Position numbers and translations under genes: made by a program
Shown: in pieces, positions 33,394 through 42,225 of the stretch
How the letters are laid out: the number at the start of each line of letters is the position of its first letter
How positions within the stretch are numbered: the first letter of the stretch is position 1
Assembly: GCF_040096355.1 (NCBI RefSeq)
Contig: NZ_JBBMEX010000001.1
Span: 248,001-312,000 of the forward strand
DNA from: Maccoyibacter intestinihominis
GTDB taxonomy: Bacteria; Bacillota; Clostridia; Lachnospirales; Lachnospiraceae
Reading direction: 5' to 3'
Length of the DNA: 64,000 nt
The notes under the pieces: model-generated
The model's input: the letters and a program-made list of their open reading frames with translations, nothing else
The model's database searches: none
Told to the model about the DNA's origin: nothing

Positions 33394-34161
33394 ATGACAA
33401 GAGCGATCATGCATGGCTGTAATGGAAAAATGGGTCAGGTGATTACCGGACTTTGTAAAGAGGATCCTGATATTGAGATCGTGGCAGGAATCGATGTATC
33501 AAACCACATTAAAAATGAATATCCGGTATATCAGAGCCTTTGGGACTGCAAGGAGGAAGCAGATGTGATCATTGATTTTGCTTCTGCACAGGCAGCAGAT
33601 GTCCTGATTGATTACAGTGTACAAAAAGAGATACCGGTCGTCATCTGTACGACCGGATTGAGTGAAGAACAGATAGAACGGATTGAAGCAGCAGCCCAAA
33701 AGACGGCAGTGCTGCGTTCTGCAAACATGTCCATGGGAATCAATATTTTGATGGATCTGTTAAAAAAAGCAGCAAAGGTGTTAGCACCGGCAGGCTTTGA
33801 TATGGAGATCGTGGAAAAACACCATAATCAGAAAGTGGATGCACCGAGCGGAACGGCATTGGCATTAGCAGATGCAATGAACAATGCGTTAGAAGAGAAC
33901 TACGAATATAAGTATGACCGCTCACAAGAACGGAAAAAGAGAGAGAAATACGAAATCGGTATCCAGGCTGTCCGTGGTGGAAATATTGTAGGTGAGCATG
34001 AAGTGATTTTTGCGGGAACGGATGAAGTGATCGAATTCAAACACACAGCATATTCCAAAGCGATTTTTGGAAAAGGAGCCATTGAAGCGGCTAAGTTTTT
34101 AGCAGGAAAACCGGCAGGCTTTTATGATATGAGTGATGTGATTCAGTCAGCAGACCGCTAA
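33394..34161 (+). CDS. dapB: 4-hydroxy-tetrahydrodipicolinate reductase DapB
   Basis: 255 residues. NAD(P)-binding start RAIMHGCNGKMGQVI, then TTGLSEEQ, the catalytic EKHHNQKVDAPSGTA and a C-terminal GEHEVIFAGTDEVIEFKH segment. Second step after DapA. Same operon, 46 bases downstream. Confidence 0.97.
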   Translation: MTRAIMHGCNGKMGQVITGLCKEDPDIEIVAGIDVSNHIKNEYPVYQSLWDCKEEADVIIDFASAQAADVLIDYSVQKEIPVVICTTGLSEEQIERIEAAAQKTAVLRSANMSMGINILMDLLKKAAKVLAPAGFDMEIVEKHHNQKVDAPSGTALALADAMNNALEENYEYKYDRSQERKKREKYEIGIQAVRGGNIVGEHEVIFAGTDEVIEFKHTAYSKAIFGKGAIEAAKFLAGKPAGFYDMSDVIQSADR

Positions 34162-34178
34162 GGGACAAAGGAGAGCGT

Positions 34179-36134
34179 ATGGAAGAAAGAGACCTCAAAT
34201 ATTTAAAGACAATGGCAAGACAGTATCCGACCATTGCATCGGCAGCGACAGAGATTATCAACTTACAGGCAATCTTAAGTCTGCCAAAAGGAACGGAACA
34301 TTTTATGACAGATATTCATGGAGAATATGAGCAGTTCCAGCATATCTTAAAAAACGGTTCGGGAGCCATTAAGAGGAAAATACAGGATGAGTTCGGCAAT
34401 GCATTCAGCGAAGCAGAGAAGAAGTCGATCGCGACATTGATCTATTATCCGGAATTGAAATTAGAGCAGGTGCAGCAGAGCGAGGAAGATCTTGAGGACT
34501 GGTACAGCGTGATGCTTTATCGTTTGATCTGTGTCTGCAAGAATGCATCTTCAAAATATACACGTTCAAAAGTGCGTAAGGCACTTCCAAAGGATTTTGC
34601 ATATGTGATCGAGGAACTTTTAAACGGAAGACCGGATGTGTCTGATCAGGAGGCATACTATAATGAGATCATCCATTCCGTGATCCGTACAGGACGTGCA
34701 CCGGAGCTGATCATAGCACTTTGTAATCTGATCCGCCGTCTGGTCGTAGACCATCTTCATGTGGTAGGAGATATTTTTGACCGAGGTCCGTATCCGCATA
34801 TGATCATGGATTCGCTGATGGAGCATCATTCCGTCGATATCCAGTGGGGAAATCACGATGTGCTCTGGATGGGAGCTGCAGCAGGAAATACGGCATGTAT
34901 CGCAAATGTCCTTCGGATTTCAGCAAAATATGGAAATCTGAATATTTTAGAGGACGGCTATGGTATCAATTTAGTGCCGTTAGCACGCCTTGCGATGACC
35001 CAGTATGCGGATGACCCATGCAAATGTTTCAGTCTGGATTTCCGTGAAGAAGAGTATGATGTCCGGGATGCCATGTTAGATGAAAAGATGCACAAAGCCA
35101 TCAGCATCATCCAGTTCAAATTAGAGGGACAGTTGATAGAAAAGCATCCGGAATTCCATATGGAGGACAGAAGGCTGCTGCATCAGATGGACTTAGAAAA
35201 AGGAACCGTTGTGATTGAAGGCGTTACATATCCATTGAAGGACAAATGTTTTCCGACGATCGACCCGAAGAATCCTTATCAGCTTACCGCGGAGGAAAAT
35301 GATGTGGTTGAGCGCTTAAAGACCGCATTTGTGAACTGCGAGCGTTTACAGAAACATGTGCGTTTCCTGCTTACGAAAGGAAGTCTTTATAAAGTATACA
35401 ATGGCAATCTGCTGTATCATGGCTGTGTGCCACTGAACGAGGATGGAACCTTTACGGAAGTAGATATTTATGGAGAAAAGTATTCGGGTAAAGAGTTGTA
35501 TGACGTATTAGAGCATTATGTCCGCAAGGGATATTATTCACTGGATAAAGAAGAAAAGAAAAAGGGACTTGATATCTTCTGGTTTATCTGGGAAAATAAG
35601 AATTCACCGGTATTTGGAAAGCAGAAGATGACCACCTTTGAACGTTACTTTGTAGCGGATAAAAAGACACATGTGGAGCCAAAGAATCCGTATTACCGGC
35701 TGTTAGAAAAAGAAGAGATCGTCAATCGCATTTTAGCGGAGTTCGGACTGCACGGCGAAGAATGTCATATCATCAACGGCCATATTCCGGTGGAATCAAA
35801 GAAAGGAGAATCTCCGATCAAATGTAATGGAAAACTTCTGATCATTGACGGTGGATTTTCTAAGGCATATCAGGGAAAGACCGGTATTGCAGGTTATACC
35901 CTGATCTACAATTCCTATGGACTTGTCATTGCGGCACATGAGCCGTTTGAATCCGTAGAAAAGGCAGTGCAGGAGGGAAGAGATGTTCATTCCCACAGAC
36001 TGTTAGTAGAACATGTGGTAAAACGTAAAACCGTGGCAGATACGGATGTAGGACGTTCCATTCAGGAGAATATCCGCGAGTTGGAAAAACTTCTTCAGGC
36101 GTATCGTGAGGGTGCGATCGTAGAGAATGCATAA
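34179..36134 (+). CDS. fbp: fructose-1,6-bisphosphatase, class III
   Basis: 651 residues. Gluconeogenic enzyme of the Bacillus type, with a metallophosphoesterase core: TDIHGEYEQF, GDIFDRGPYPH, QWGNHDVLWMGA. A long insertion and the C-terminal part with HIINGHIPVESKKGE and DGGFSKAYQGKTGIAGYT follow. Normal length for class III. It starts 17 bases after dapB and may be co-transcribed, though unrelated in function. Confidence 0.96.
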   Translation: MEERDLKYLKTMARQYPTIASAATEIINLQAILSLPKGTEHFMTDIHGEYEQFQHILKNGSGAIKRKIQDEFGNAFSEAEKKSIATLIYYPELKLEQVQQSEEDLEDWYSVMLYRLICVCKNASSKYTRSKVRKALPKDFAYVIEELLNGRPDVSDQEAYYNEIIHSVIRTGRAPELIIALCNLIRRLVVDHLHVVGDIFDRGPYPHMIMDSLMEHHSVDIQWGNHDVLWMGAAAGNTACIANVLRISAKYGNLNILEDGYGINLVPLARLAMTQYADDPCKCFSLDFREEEYDVRDAMLDEKMHKAISIIQFKLEGQLIEKHPEFHMEDRRLLHQMDLEKGTVVIEGVTYPLKDKCFPTIDPKNPYQLTAEENDVVERLKTAFVNCERLQKHVRFLLTKGSLYKVYNGNLLYHGCVPLNEDGTFTEVDIYGEKYSGKELYDVLEHYVRKGYYSLDKEEKKKGLDIFWFIWENKNSPVFGKQKMTTFERYFVADKKTHVEPKNPYYRLLEKEEIVNRILAEFGLHGEECHIINGHIPVESKKGESPIKCNGKLLIIDGGFSKAYQGKTGIAGYTLIYNSYGLVIAAHEPFESVEKAVQEGRDVHSHRLLVEHVVKRKTVADTDVGRSIQENIRELEKLLQAYREGAIVENA

Positions 36135-36149
36135 AATCAGGAAAAACGC

Positions 36150-36178
36150 TTGCAAAATATACGGTTTTATGGTATTAT
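36150..36178 (+). promoter_or_regulatory. promoter of rplS
   Basis: TTGCAA (36150-36155), 17-base spacer, TATTAT (36173-36178). It leaves a leader of about 70 bases before the rplS start. Confidence 0.7.
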
Positions 36179-36257
36179 ATGCGAGTTGTGAGAAAAAAGA
36201 GATGGTCCTCTGTTACAAAGTGTATTACGAACATCCGGATAATTAGGAGGAAACAAC

Positions 36258-36611
36258 ATGAACGCAAGTGAAATCATTAAGAGCATTGAAGCAGAGCAGT
36301 TAAAAGCAGAAGTACCTGAATTTGCTGTAGGTGATACAGTAAAAGTACATGCGAAGATCAAAGAGGGAAACCGTGAAAGAATCCAGGTCTTTGAAGGAAT
36401 CGTATTAAAGAGACAGGGCGGAAGCAACCGTGAGACTTTTACAGTTCGTAAATTCTCAAACGGCGTTGGAGTAGAGAAGACATGGCCTTTACATTCTCCA
36501 AACGTGGAAAAGATCGAAGTAGTAAGAAGAGGTAAAGTAAGAAGAGCTAAATTATACTACTTAAGAGACCGCGTAGGTAAGAGAGCTAAGGTAAAAGAAT
36601 TAGTAAAATAA
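36258..36611 (+). CDS. rplS: 50S ribosomal protein L19
   Basis: 117 residues. bL19 signature: FAVGDTVKVHAKIKEGNRERIQVFEG with the core RIQVFEGIVLKRQGG and the ending RRGKVRRAKLYYLRDRVGK. In many bacteria it follows trmD; here it has been separated by about 26 kb and has its own promoter and terminator. Confidence 0.97.
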   Translation: MNASEIIKSIEAEQLKAEVPEFAVGDTVKVHAKIKEGNRERIQVFEGIVLKRQGGSNRETFTVRKFSNGVGVEKTWPLHSPNVEKIEVVRRGKVRRAKLYYLRDRVGKRAKVKELVK

Positions 36612-36620
36612 GTCGATGGG

Positions 36621-36655
36621 AAGGGACAAGTACTTCGGTATTGTCCCTTTTTGTT
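36621..36655 (+). terminator. terminator of rplS
   Basis: AAGGGACAA (36621-36629) pairs with TTGTCCCTT (36641-36649). The apex is a C(TTCG)G tetraloop. A run of Ts follows. Confidence 0.9.
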
Positions 36656-36674
36656 TATGTGTTGGGGTGGTGAA

Positions 36675-36823
36675 CCTTATGGATCAGATATTCCGGGTTT
36701 CCTTGTGCAGACCATTCCGATGAGCCTCTTAAATCAGAAATCGTATTCGCTATAGGGCTCTACGATTTCTAGAGTCTCATCTCCATTGCACAAAAAGAAA
36801 CTTTCCATATCTGATCCATAAGG
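36675..36823. repeat. 149-bp nested palindromic element between rplS and lepB
   Basis: Outer arms CCTTATGGATCAGATAT (36675-36691) and ATATCTGATCCATAAGG (36807-36823) are a perfect 17-bp inverted repeat. Inside, CTTGTGCA faces TGCACAA, GATGAG faces CTCATC, and AGAAATCGTA faces TACGATTTCT around a CTATAG-containing apex. No open reading frame. It fills most of the 304-base gap between rplS and the first lepB. Different in sequence from the element at 28492. Confidence 0.75.
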
Positions 36824-36915
36824 CTATTACACATTCTCAAAGGATACAAAAAGAAGGTTAAACCTTAGTTGGGTGCGAAAGATTACGAAAAGAGAGGATA
36901 CAGGGAGGAACTACG

Positions 36916-37506
36916 ATGAATCTGCGTTTCAGGCGAAGTGGATTGGATTTTTCAAGACGAAGAAGAAAAGTAAATAAGACGTTAGCAAAAGAAGTCGGCA
37001 CCTGGATTGGTGAGATTGCGATTGCAGTATTGTTTGCACTTGTATTAGTCTATTTTGTCGGATACCGGACAGATGTGGTAGGATCGTCCATGCTTGGCAC
37101 TCTGGCGGAGGGAGATGAAGTATTGGTTAACCGCTTTGTATACAAACTGACCCAGCCAAAGACGAATGATATCGTGGTGTTTTTTCCAAATGGAAATGAA
37201 AAATCACATCTTTATATCAAACGTGTGATCGGAGTTCCGGGAGACACGGTGCAGATCAAAAACGGTACGGTTTATGTCAATGGAAAAGTATTTGATGAAA
37301 AAATAGAGGCAGCTTCGATCGAGCATGCCGAATTAGCAGAAGATGAGATAGAGGTTGGCGAGGACGAGTTCTTTGTGTTAGGAGATAATCGTAACAATAG
37401 TGAGGACAGCCGGTATGCCAATATCGGAAATGTAAAAAAGGAGTACATTATGGGGAAGGCATGGTTTATCGTTTCCCCGCTGAAAGATTTTGGATTTGTA
37501 AAGTAG
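36916..37506 (+). CDS. lepB: signal peptidase I (first copy)
   Basis: 196 residues. Basic cytoplasmic N-terminus, one membrane helix (about 34-52), then the catalytic Ser in GSSMLGTL and Lys in YIKRVIGVPGD, and the FVLGDNRNNSEDSR box. Type I leader peptidase of the Gram-positive short form that cleaves exported preproteins. A second copy lies two genes downstream. Confidence 0.95.
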   Translation: MNLRFRRSGLDFSRRRRKVNKTLAKEVGTWIGEIAIAVLFALVLVYFVGYRTDVVGSSMLGTLAEGDEVLVNRFVYKLTQPKTNDIVVFFPNGNEKSHLYIKRVIGVPGDTVQIKNGTVYVNGKVFDEKIEAASIEHAELAEDEIEVGEDEFFVLGDNRNNSEDSRYANIGNVKKEYIMGKAWFIVSPLKDFGFVK

Positions 37507-37516
37507 AGGTGAGAAT

Positions 37517-38368
37517 ATGCAGTTTCAGTGGTATCCGGGACATATGACAAAGGCAAAACGCCAGATGCAGGAAGATATAAAGCTCATTGACCTGGTCATC
37601 GAACTGGTAGATGCCAGAATCCCGATGAGCAGTAGGAATCCGGACATTGATGAGCTTGGAAAAAATAAAGCAAGACTGATCCTTTTGAATAAATCGGATT
37701 TAGCAGACAAAGATGCAAGTGAAGCATGGATGGAATTTTTTAAGGAAAAAGGCTATTTTGCCGTTAAAGTGGATGCAAGAAATAAAGGCTGTATGAAAGC
37801 CATTTCTGCTGTCATTGCAGAGGCCTGTAAGGAAAAGACGGAGCGGGACAGAAAACGTGGGATCAAGAACCGTCCGGTCCGTGCGATGGTAGTTGGAATC
37901 CCGAATGTCGGAAAATCCACATTTATCAATACCTTTGCAGGAAGAGCCTGCGCAAAGACCGGAAATAAGCCGGGAGTTACAAAAGGAAAACAGTGGATCC
38001 GTCTGAATAAGAGTGTGGAACTGTTAGATACACCGGGAATCCTCTGGCCGAAATTTGAAGACCAGCAGGTGGGACTGCGGCTGGCATTGATCGGTGCGAT
38101 CAAAGATGAGATCTTAAATATTGATGAGTTAGCATTGGAGCTGATCGCTATTTTAACAGAGCATTATCCGGGAGTGCTGCATGCACGTTATGAGGTGGAG
38201 GAAGACCAGACACCGGCAAATATCATAGAACAGATTGCCGTAAAGAGAAATTGTATCCAGAAGGGCAATGCACTGGATTATACCAAAGCAGCGAATCTGT
38301 TGTTAGAAGAATTCAGGAGTGGAAAATTGGGGAAAATTACCCTTGAATTTCCTGTTACAGTAGCATAG
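37517..38368 (+). CDS. rbgA: ribosome biogenesis GTPase RbgA (YlqF)
   Basis: 283 residues. Circularly permuted GTPase: NKSD (G4) at about residue 58 precedes GIPNVGKSTFIN (G1) at about 130 and DTPGILWP (G3). Starts QFQWYPGHMTKAKRQ. Required for late 50S assembly in Bacillus. Between two signal peptidase genes and before rnhB, close to the Bacillus order rplS-ylqF-rnhB. Confidence 0.96.
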   Translation: MQFQWYPGHMTKAKRQMQEDIKLIDLVIELVDARIPMSSRNPDIDELGKNKARLILLNKSDLADKDASEAWMEFFKEKGYFAVKVDARNKGCMKAISAVIAEACKEKTERDRKRGIKNRPVRAMVVGIPNVGKSTFINTFAGRACAKTGNKPGVTKGKQWIRLNKSVELLDTPGILWPKFEDQQVGLRLALIGAIKDEILNIDELALELIAILTEHYPGVLHARYEVEEDQTPANIIEQIAVKRNCIQKGNALDYTKAANLLLEEFRSGKLGKITLEFPVTVA

Positions 38369-38414
38369 AATAGAAATAGATTTGCAATAGCAGACACAGG
38401 AAAGGTTATAGGAT

Positions 38415-38999
38415 ATGTCAGAGGAAAATATGCCGGAAGAGAATACACCGGAAGGAACAGGAAAAAGAATAGGAAAAGAGATTTTGAGTTTTGTCCTTTA
38501 TTTTGTCATTGTAATCGCAGCAATGCTTTTGATCATACATTATGTGGGACAGCGGACAGAGGTCAGCGGTTCTTCTATGGAGAATACTTTAAGTGATGGG
38601 GATAATCTGATCGTGGATAAGATATCATACCGTTTTCAGGACCCGGAAAGATATGATATTATCATTTTCCCATATAAATATGAGGAGGATACCTATTATA
38701 TCAAAAGGATCATCGGACTGCCGGGCGAACATGTGCGGATTGATGATTCCGGAAATATCTATATCAATGAAAAAGTATTGAAGGAATCCTATGGAAGAGA
38801 AGTGATACAGGATCCAGGGATTGCAAGAGATGAGATCACACTTGGCGAGGGTGAGTATTTTGTGCTTGGAGATAACCGGAACAACAGCTCGGACAGCAGA
38901 GATCCAAGTGTTGGTATTATCCAAAAGAAGGACATCATTGGAAGAGCATGGCTTCAGATTTATCCGTTTGATGAATTTGGATTTATCAGGCACCAGTAG
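38415..38999 (+). CDS. lepB: signal peptidase I (second copy)
   Basis: 194 residues. Acidic N-terminus (SEENMPEENTPEGTG), unlike the basic first copy. One membrane helix (about 24-43), catalytic Ser in GSSMENTL, Lys in YYIKRIIGLPGE, and FVLGDNRNNSSDSRD. About the same length as the first copy. The differing cytoplasmic tails and substrate-facing loops suggest distinct but overlapping substrates. Confidence 0.95.
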   Translation: MSEENMPEENTPEGTGKRIGKEILSFVLYFVIVIAAMLLIIHYVGQRTEVSGSSMENTLSDGDNLIVDKISYRFQDPERYDIIIFPYKYEEDTYYIKRIIGLPGEHVRIDDSGNIYINEKVLKESYGREVIQDPGIARDEITLGEGEYFVLGDNRNNSSDSRDPSVGIIQKKDIIGRAWLQIYPFDEFGFIRHQ

Positions 39000-39008
39000 G
39001 AGGCAGTT

Positions 39009-39770
39009 TTGAAACAGAAGACAATCGGTGAGATTAAAGCAGAATTAAAGGCAGCAGAGGAATCCATGCTGCCTGTTTTTATTGAAAACTATAAGGAAGA
39101 TACCAGAAACGGTGTGCAGGCAGCCGTTGCCCAGGCGAAAAAACGAATCGAAAAATTAGAGGCAGAGAGGGCGCGCATCGAGGTCTTAAAAAAATACGAA
39201 TACGAGTATGCAGAATATACTTATATCTGTGGGATTGATGAAGCGGGAAGAGGACCGTTAGCAGGTCCGGTGGCAGCAGGAGCCGTGATCCTGCCAAAGG
39301 ACTGTGATATTTTGTATATCAATGATTCTAAAAAATTGTCTGCCGCAAAACGTGAGGCACTCTATGATGAGATCATGGAAAAAGCAGTGGCAGTCGGTGT
39401 CGGTCTGGTCGGACCACAGCGGATCGATGAGATCAATATTTTACAGGCGACCTATGAAGCCATGCGGGAGGCTATAAGGAATTTAGGCGTAGTACCCGAT
39501 ATATTATTAAACGATGCAGTAACGATACCGGAGGTTTCCATACCACAGGTGCCGATCATCAAAGGAGATGCGAAGAGTATTTCAATTGGAGCGGCAAGCA
39601 TTATTGCAAAAGTGACGAGGGACCGGCTGATGGCAGAATATGATGAATTGATGCCGGAATATGGTTTTGCCTCCAACAAAGGCTATGGTTCGGCAGAACA
39701 TATTGCGGCAATTAAAAAGTATGGAGCATCCCCGATCCACCGTATGACATTTATAAAGAATTTTATCTAG
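39009..39770 (+). CDS. rnhB: ribonuclease HII
   Basis: 253 residues from a TTG at 39009; AGGAGG at 38998-39003 overlaps the lepB stop and fixes this start. An N-terminal helical extension of about 70 residues is followed by the catalytic core: ICGIDEAGRGPLAGPV, NDSKKLS, DAVTIP, and SIIAKVTRDRLM. Removes ribonucleotides from DNA. The extension is found in Gram-positive RNase HII. Confidence 0.95.
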   Translation: MKQKTIGEIKAELKAAEESMLPVFIENYKEDTRNGVQAAVAQAKKRIEKLEAERARIEVLKKYEYEYAEYTYICGIDEAGRGPLAGPVAAGAVILPKDCDILYINDSKKLSAAKREALYDEIMEKAVAVGVGLVGPQRIDEINILQATYEAMREAIRNLGVVPDILLNDAVTIPEVSIPQVPIIKGDAKSISIGAASIIAKVTRDRLMAEYDELMPEYGFASNKGYGSAEHIAAIKKYGASPIHRMTFIKNFI

Positions 39771-39781
39771 GGGGCATCTGT

Positions 39782-41542
39782 ATGCAGATATCGGATTTAC
39801 TTGGAAAATACGGACAAAATACCGTGCCGGTTACGGCACAGGAGCAGGCGGTAAAGACAGGAACACAGCAGTTGGCAGGTACGCTGTCTTCCTTACAGAC
39901 AGGAAACGTATTTGAAGGAACCGTGACGGATATTTCTGACGGACAGGTACTTTTAACGCTTGCAAACGGAGAGAAGATTTCTGCCAGATTAGAGGGACAG
40001 ATACAGCTCAGGCTTAATCAGGCAATGTTTTTTGAAGTAAAATCCAATACCCAGACACAGATAGCCATCAAACCGTATTTAAACGGAGACAGCAGTAATC
40101 CAACCCTGTTAAAGGCCTTAATGCAGGCAGGAATGGGAGTTACAACAGATAATCTTGAGATGGTACGCACCATGATGGAGGAACAGCTTCCGATCGATAA
40201 GAACAGTTTAAATCAGATGATGAGACAGCTTGCGATGTTTCCAAAGGCAGCGCCATCTGTGATCGCACAGATGAATAAGTTAGGGATTCCTGTAACGGAG
40301 GCCAATGTGCAGCAGTTTTCTAATTATAAGGCAGATACCGCGGCAATTATGAAAGAATTAGAAAATGTCTTAGAGCAGCTTCCAAAGTCGATCGCAGGAG
40401 AAGGTGATACTGCCGGGCAGATGACAGCAAAAAATATGCAGTTGATGGATATTCTGTTTGGAGGAGAAACGATCGAACAGAGTCAGGATGCAGGAGCAAA
40501 AGCACAGGAGCTGCTTGCAAAAACGGCAGATGGAAGTGTTACCATAAAAAGTGGGGAGCAACAGGCAGCCGATATTGCAAAAGAATTGCAGCAGATATTA
40601 AGCACGGCAGAAGACGGAATGCAGCAGACAAGTGCAGCAGGAGAGGGCATACAGCAGGCAGATGCAGCAAAACAGGCAGAAGGCAGACAGATGCCGGCTG
40701 CAACACAGGGCAGTCTGGGAGAGATTCTTGGAAAAGAAGGAGCTGCCAGCTTAGAACAGCAGCTAAAAGCGTTAGAAACAGATGGAAAACAGGTCTTGTT
40801 TGATAAAAATGGAAATTTGAATACGGGAATGAGTGCAGAGGAATTTTTGAAGAATTTGAACCAGTTGTTCAAAGAGAACGAATTTCCACAAAAGGAGGCA
40901 CTATTCAAACTTTTCTCAGGAAAAGAATATCAGACCATTTTTAAAAAAGCAGTAGAAAATCAGTGGTACTTAGAGCCGCAGGAGACGGGTTCCAAAGAAA
41001 CCGTAGAGAAACTGTATAACAGGCTGCAGACGCAGATGAACCGGTTGGATGAATTTATCAAACAGGCGGGAAGCGGAACGGAGGGTCTGCAAAAGGCAGT
41101 GGCGGATGTCCGTGGCAATATCGAATTTATGAACCAGATCAATCAGATCTATAATTTTGTCCAGCTTCCGTTAAAAATGAACGGGCAGAATGTCAACAGT
41201 GAGCTTTATGTCTATACGAATAAAAAGAACCCAAGAGACATGGACGGCGAGCTGAGTGCTTTTTTACATTTGGATATGGATCACCTTGGCTCTACGGATA
41301 TTTCCGTCAAGATGAAAGGGACTGCGGTCAAGACAAATTTTTATATGGCGGATGATGCTTCTTATGAACTGATCTTAGCACATGCCGAAGAACTGGCGGA
41401 ACGTTTAGAGAACAAGGGGTATCAGTGTCAGATCGAAGTAAAGAGCGAAGAAAAGGATATGGATTTTGTAGAAGATTTCTTAAAACATGATATGCCGAGT
41501 GCCGGAAAGGTCTATCGGTATTCCTTTGATGTGAGGGCATAG
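39782..41542 (+). CDS. FliK-like protein (YlqG-like) next to an FlhB-C-like gene
   Basis: 586 residues. The N-terminal ~100 residues form a small beta domain (VFEGTVTDISDGQVLLTL). A long Ala/Gln-rich low-complexity middle is followed by a C-terminal domain (about 460-586) like the FliK hook-length-control domain: LPLKMNGQNVNSELYVY, FLHLDMDHLGSTDISV, YELILAHAEELAERLENKGYQ in parts. FliK measures the hook by contacting FlhB. The next gene encodes only an FlhB-C-like domain. No other flagellar gene is nearby. Bacillus has ylqG-ylqH in the same place after rnhB. Confidence 0.75.
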   Translation: MQISDLLGKYGQNTVPVTAQEQAVKTGTQQLAGTLSSLQTGNVFEGTVTDISDGQVLLTLANGEKISARLEGQIQLRLNQAMFFEVKSNTQTQIAIKPYLNGDSSNPTLLKALMQAGMGVTTDNLEMVRTMMEEQLPIDKNSLNQMMRQLAMFPKAAPSVIAQMNKLGIPVTEANVQQFSNYKADTAAIMKELENVLEQLPKSIAGEGDTAGQMTAKNMQLMDILFGGETIEQSQDAGAKAQELLAKTADGSVTIKSGEQQAADIAKELQQILSTAEDGMQQTSAAGEGIQQADAAKQAEGRQMPAATQGSLGEILGKEGAASLEQQLKALETDGKQVLFDKNGNLNTGMSAEEFLKNLNQLFKENEFPQKEALFKLFSGKEYQTIFKKAVENQWYLEPQETGSKETVEKLYNRLQTQMNRLDEFIKQAGSGTEGLQKAVADVRGNIEFMNQINQIYNFVQLPLKMNGQNVNSELYVYTNKKNPRDMDGELSAFLHLDMDHLGSTDISVKMKGTAVKTNFYMADDASYELILAHAEELAERLENKGYQCQIEVKSEEKDMDFVEDFLKHDMPSAGKVYRYSFDVRA

Positions 41543-41544
41543 AT

Positions 41545-41829
41545 ATGGAGAAGCAGAAAGAAAAAGTCAAGACAGCCGTGGCGATCGCTTATGAACCCGG
41601 CGAAGAGGCACCAAAGATCTTAGCAACCGGTAAGGGACTGATAGCCGAGCGGATCATAGAAAAAGCAAAAGAAGAGGATGTGCCGTTTTACAAGGACAGC
41701 AAATTAGCGGCAACACTTTCAAAACTGGAGATCGGGGATATGATCCCACCAGAGCTGTATGAGGTCGTGGCGGAGATACTGGTCTTTGTGGATAAGATGG
41801 ATCATTTGAAGGATAAACTTGGAAAATAG
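41545..41829 (+). CDS. ylqH: FlhB C-terminal-domain-like protein (YlqH-like)
   Basis: 94 residues, matching only the part of FlhB/YscU downstream of the autocleavage site: TAVAIAYEPGEEAPKILATGKG, PFYKDSKLAATLSKLEIGDMIPPELYEVVAEIL in pieces. The NPTH cleavage motif itself is absent and there are no membrane helices. It starts three bases after the FliK-like gene, so the two are coupled. Function outside flagella is unknown. Confidence 0.88.
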   Translation: MEKQKEKVKTAVAIAYEPGEEAPKILATGKGLIAERIIEKAKEEDVPFYKDSKLAATLSKLEIGDMIPPELYEVVAEILVFVDKMDHLKDKLGK

Positions 41830-41838
41830 GGGGAGAGT

Positions 41839-42192
41839 ATGAACCGACGAAAAGAAGGAGCATATTATGAGAATCTGGTGGCAGAGTATTTAAAGACGCA
41901 GGGATATGAAATCTTAGAAAAAAATTACCGTTGCCGTATAGGAGAGATCGATCTGATTGCAAAAGAGGGAGAGACACTGGTCTTTGTGGAGGTCAAATAT
42001 CGCAGGGATGACAAGATGGGAAATCCCAAAGAGGCGGTCAATCGAAAAAAGCAGAAAAAAATCTCCATGACAGCGTCTTATTATCTGATGCGGGAGTGCG
42101 GGCGTATGGATATTCCGTGCAGATTTGATGTGGCAGCAGTGTTGGGTGAGCAGATAGAAGTAGTAAAGAATGCATTTGAGTATCTGCCGTAG
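41839..42192 (+). CDS. YraN family (UPF0102) nuclease-like protein
   Basis: 117 residues. Begins NRRKEGAYYENLVAEYLKTQGY, then RIGEIDLIAKEG and LVFVEVKYR, which have the E-x(n)-D-x(n)-E-x-K arrangement of restriction-endonuclease-like folds. Ends AAVLGEQIEVVKNAFEY. Widespread; function unproven. Nine bases after ylqH. Confidence 0.93.
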   Translation: MNRRKEGAYYENLVAEYLKTQGYEILEKNYRCRIGEIDLIAKEGETLVFVEVKYRRDDKMGNPKEAVNRKKQKKISMTASYYLMRECGRMDIPCRFDVAAVLGEQIEVVKNAFEYLP

Positions 42193-42225
42193 AACAGAAG
42201 GTAATAGGTCAAAGAGAGGTAAAAG

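Noticed and set aside
39782..41829. A flagellar gene cluster
   Set aside because: Only FliK-like and FlhB-C-like genes are present; hook, rod, export or filament genes are absent in this window.
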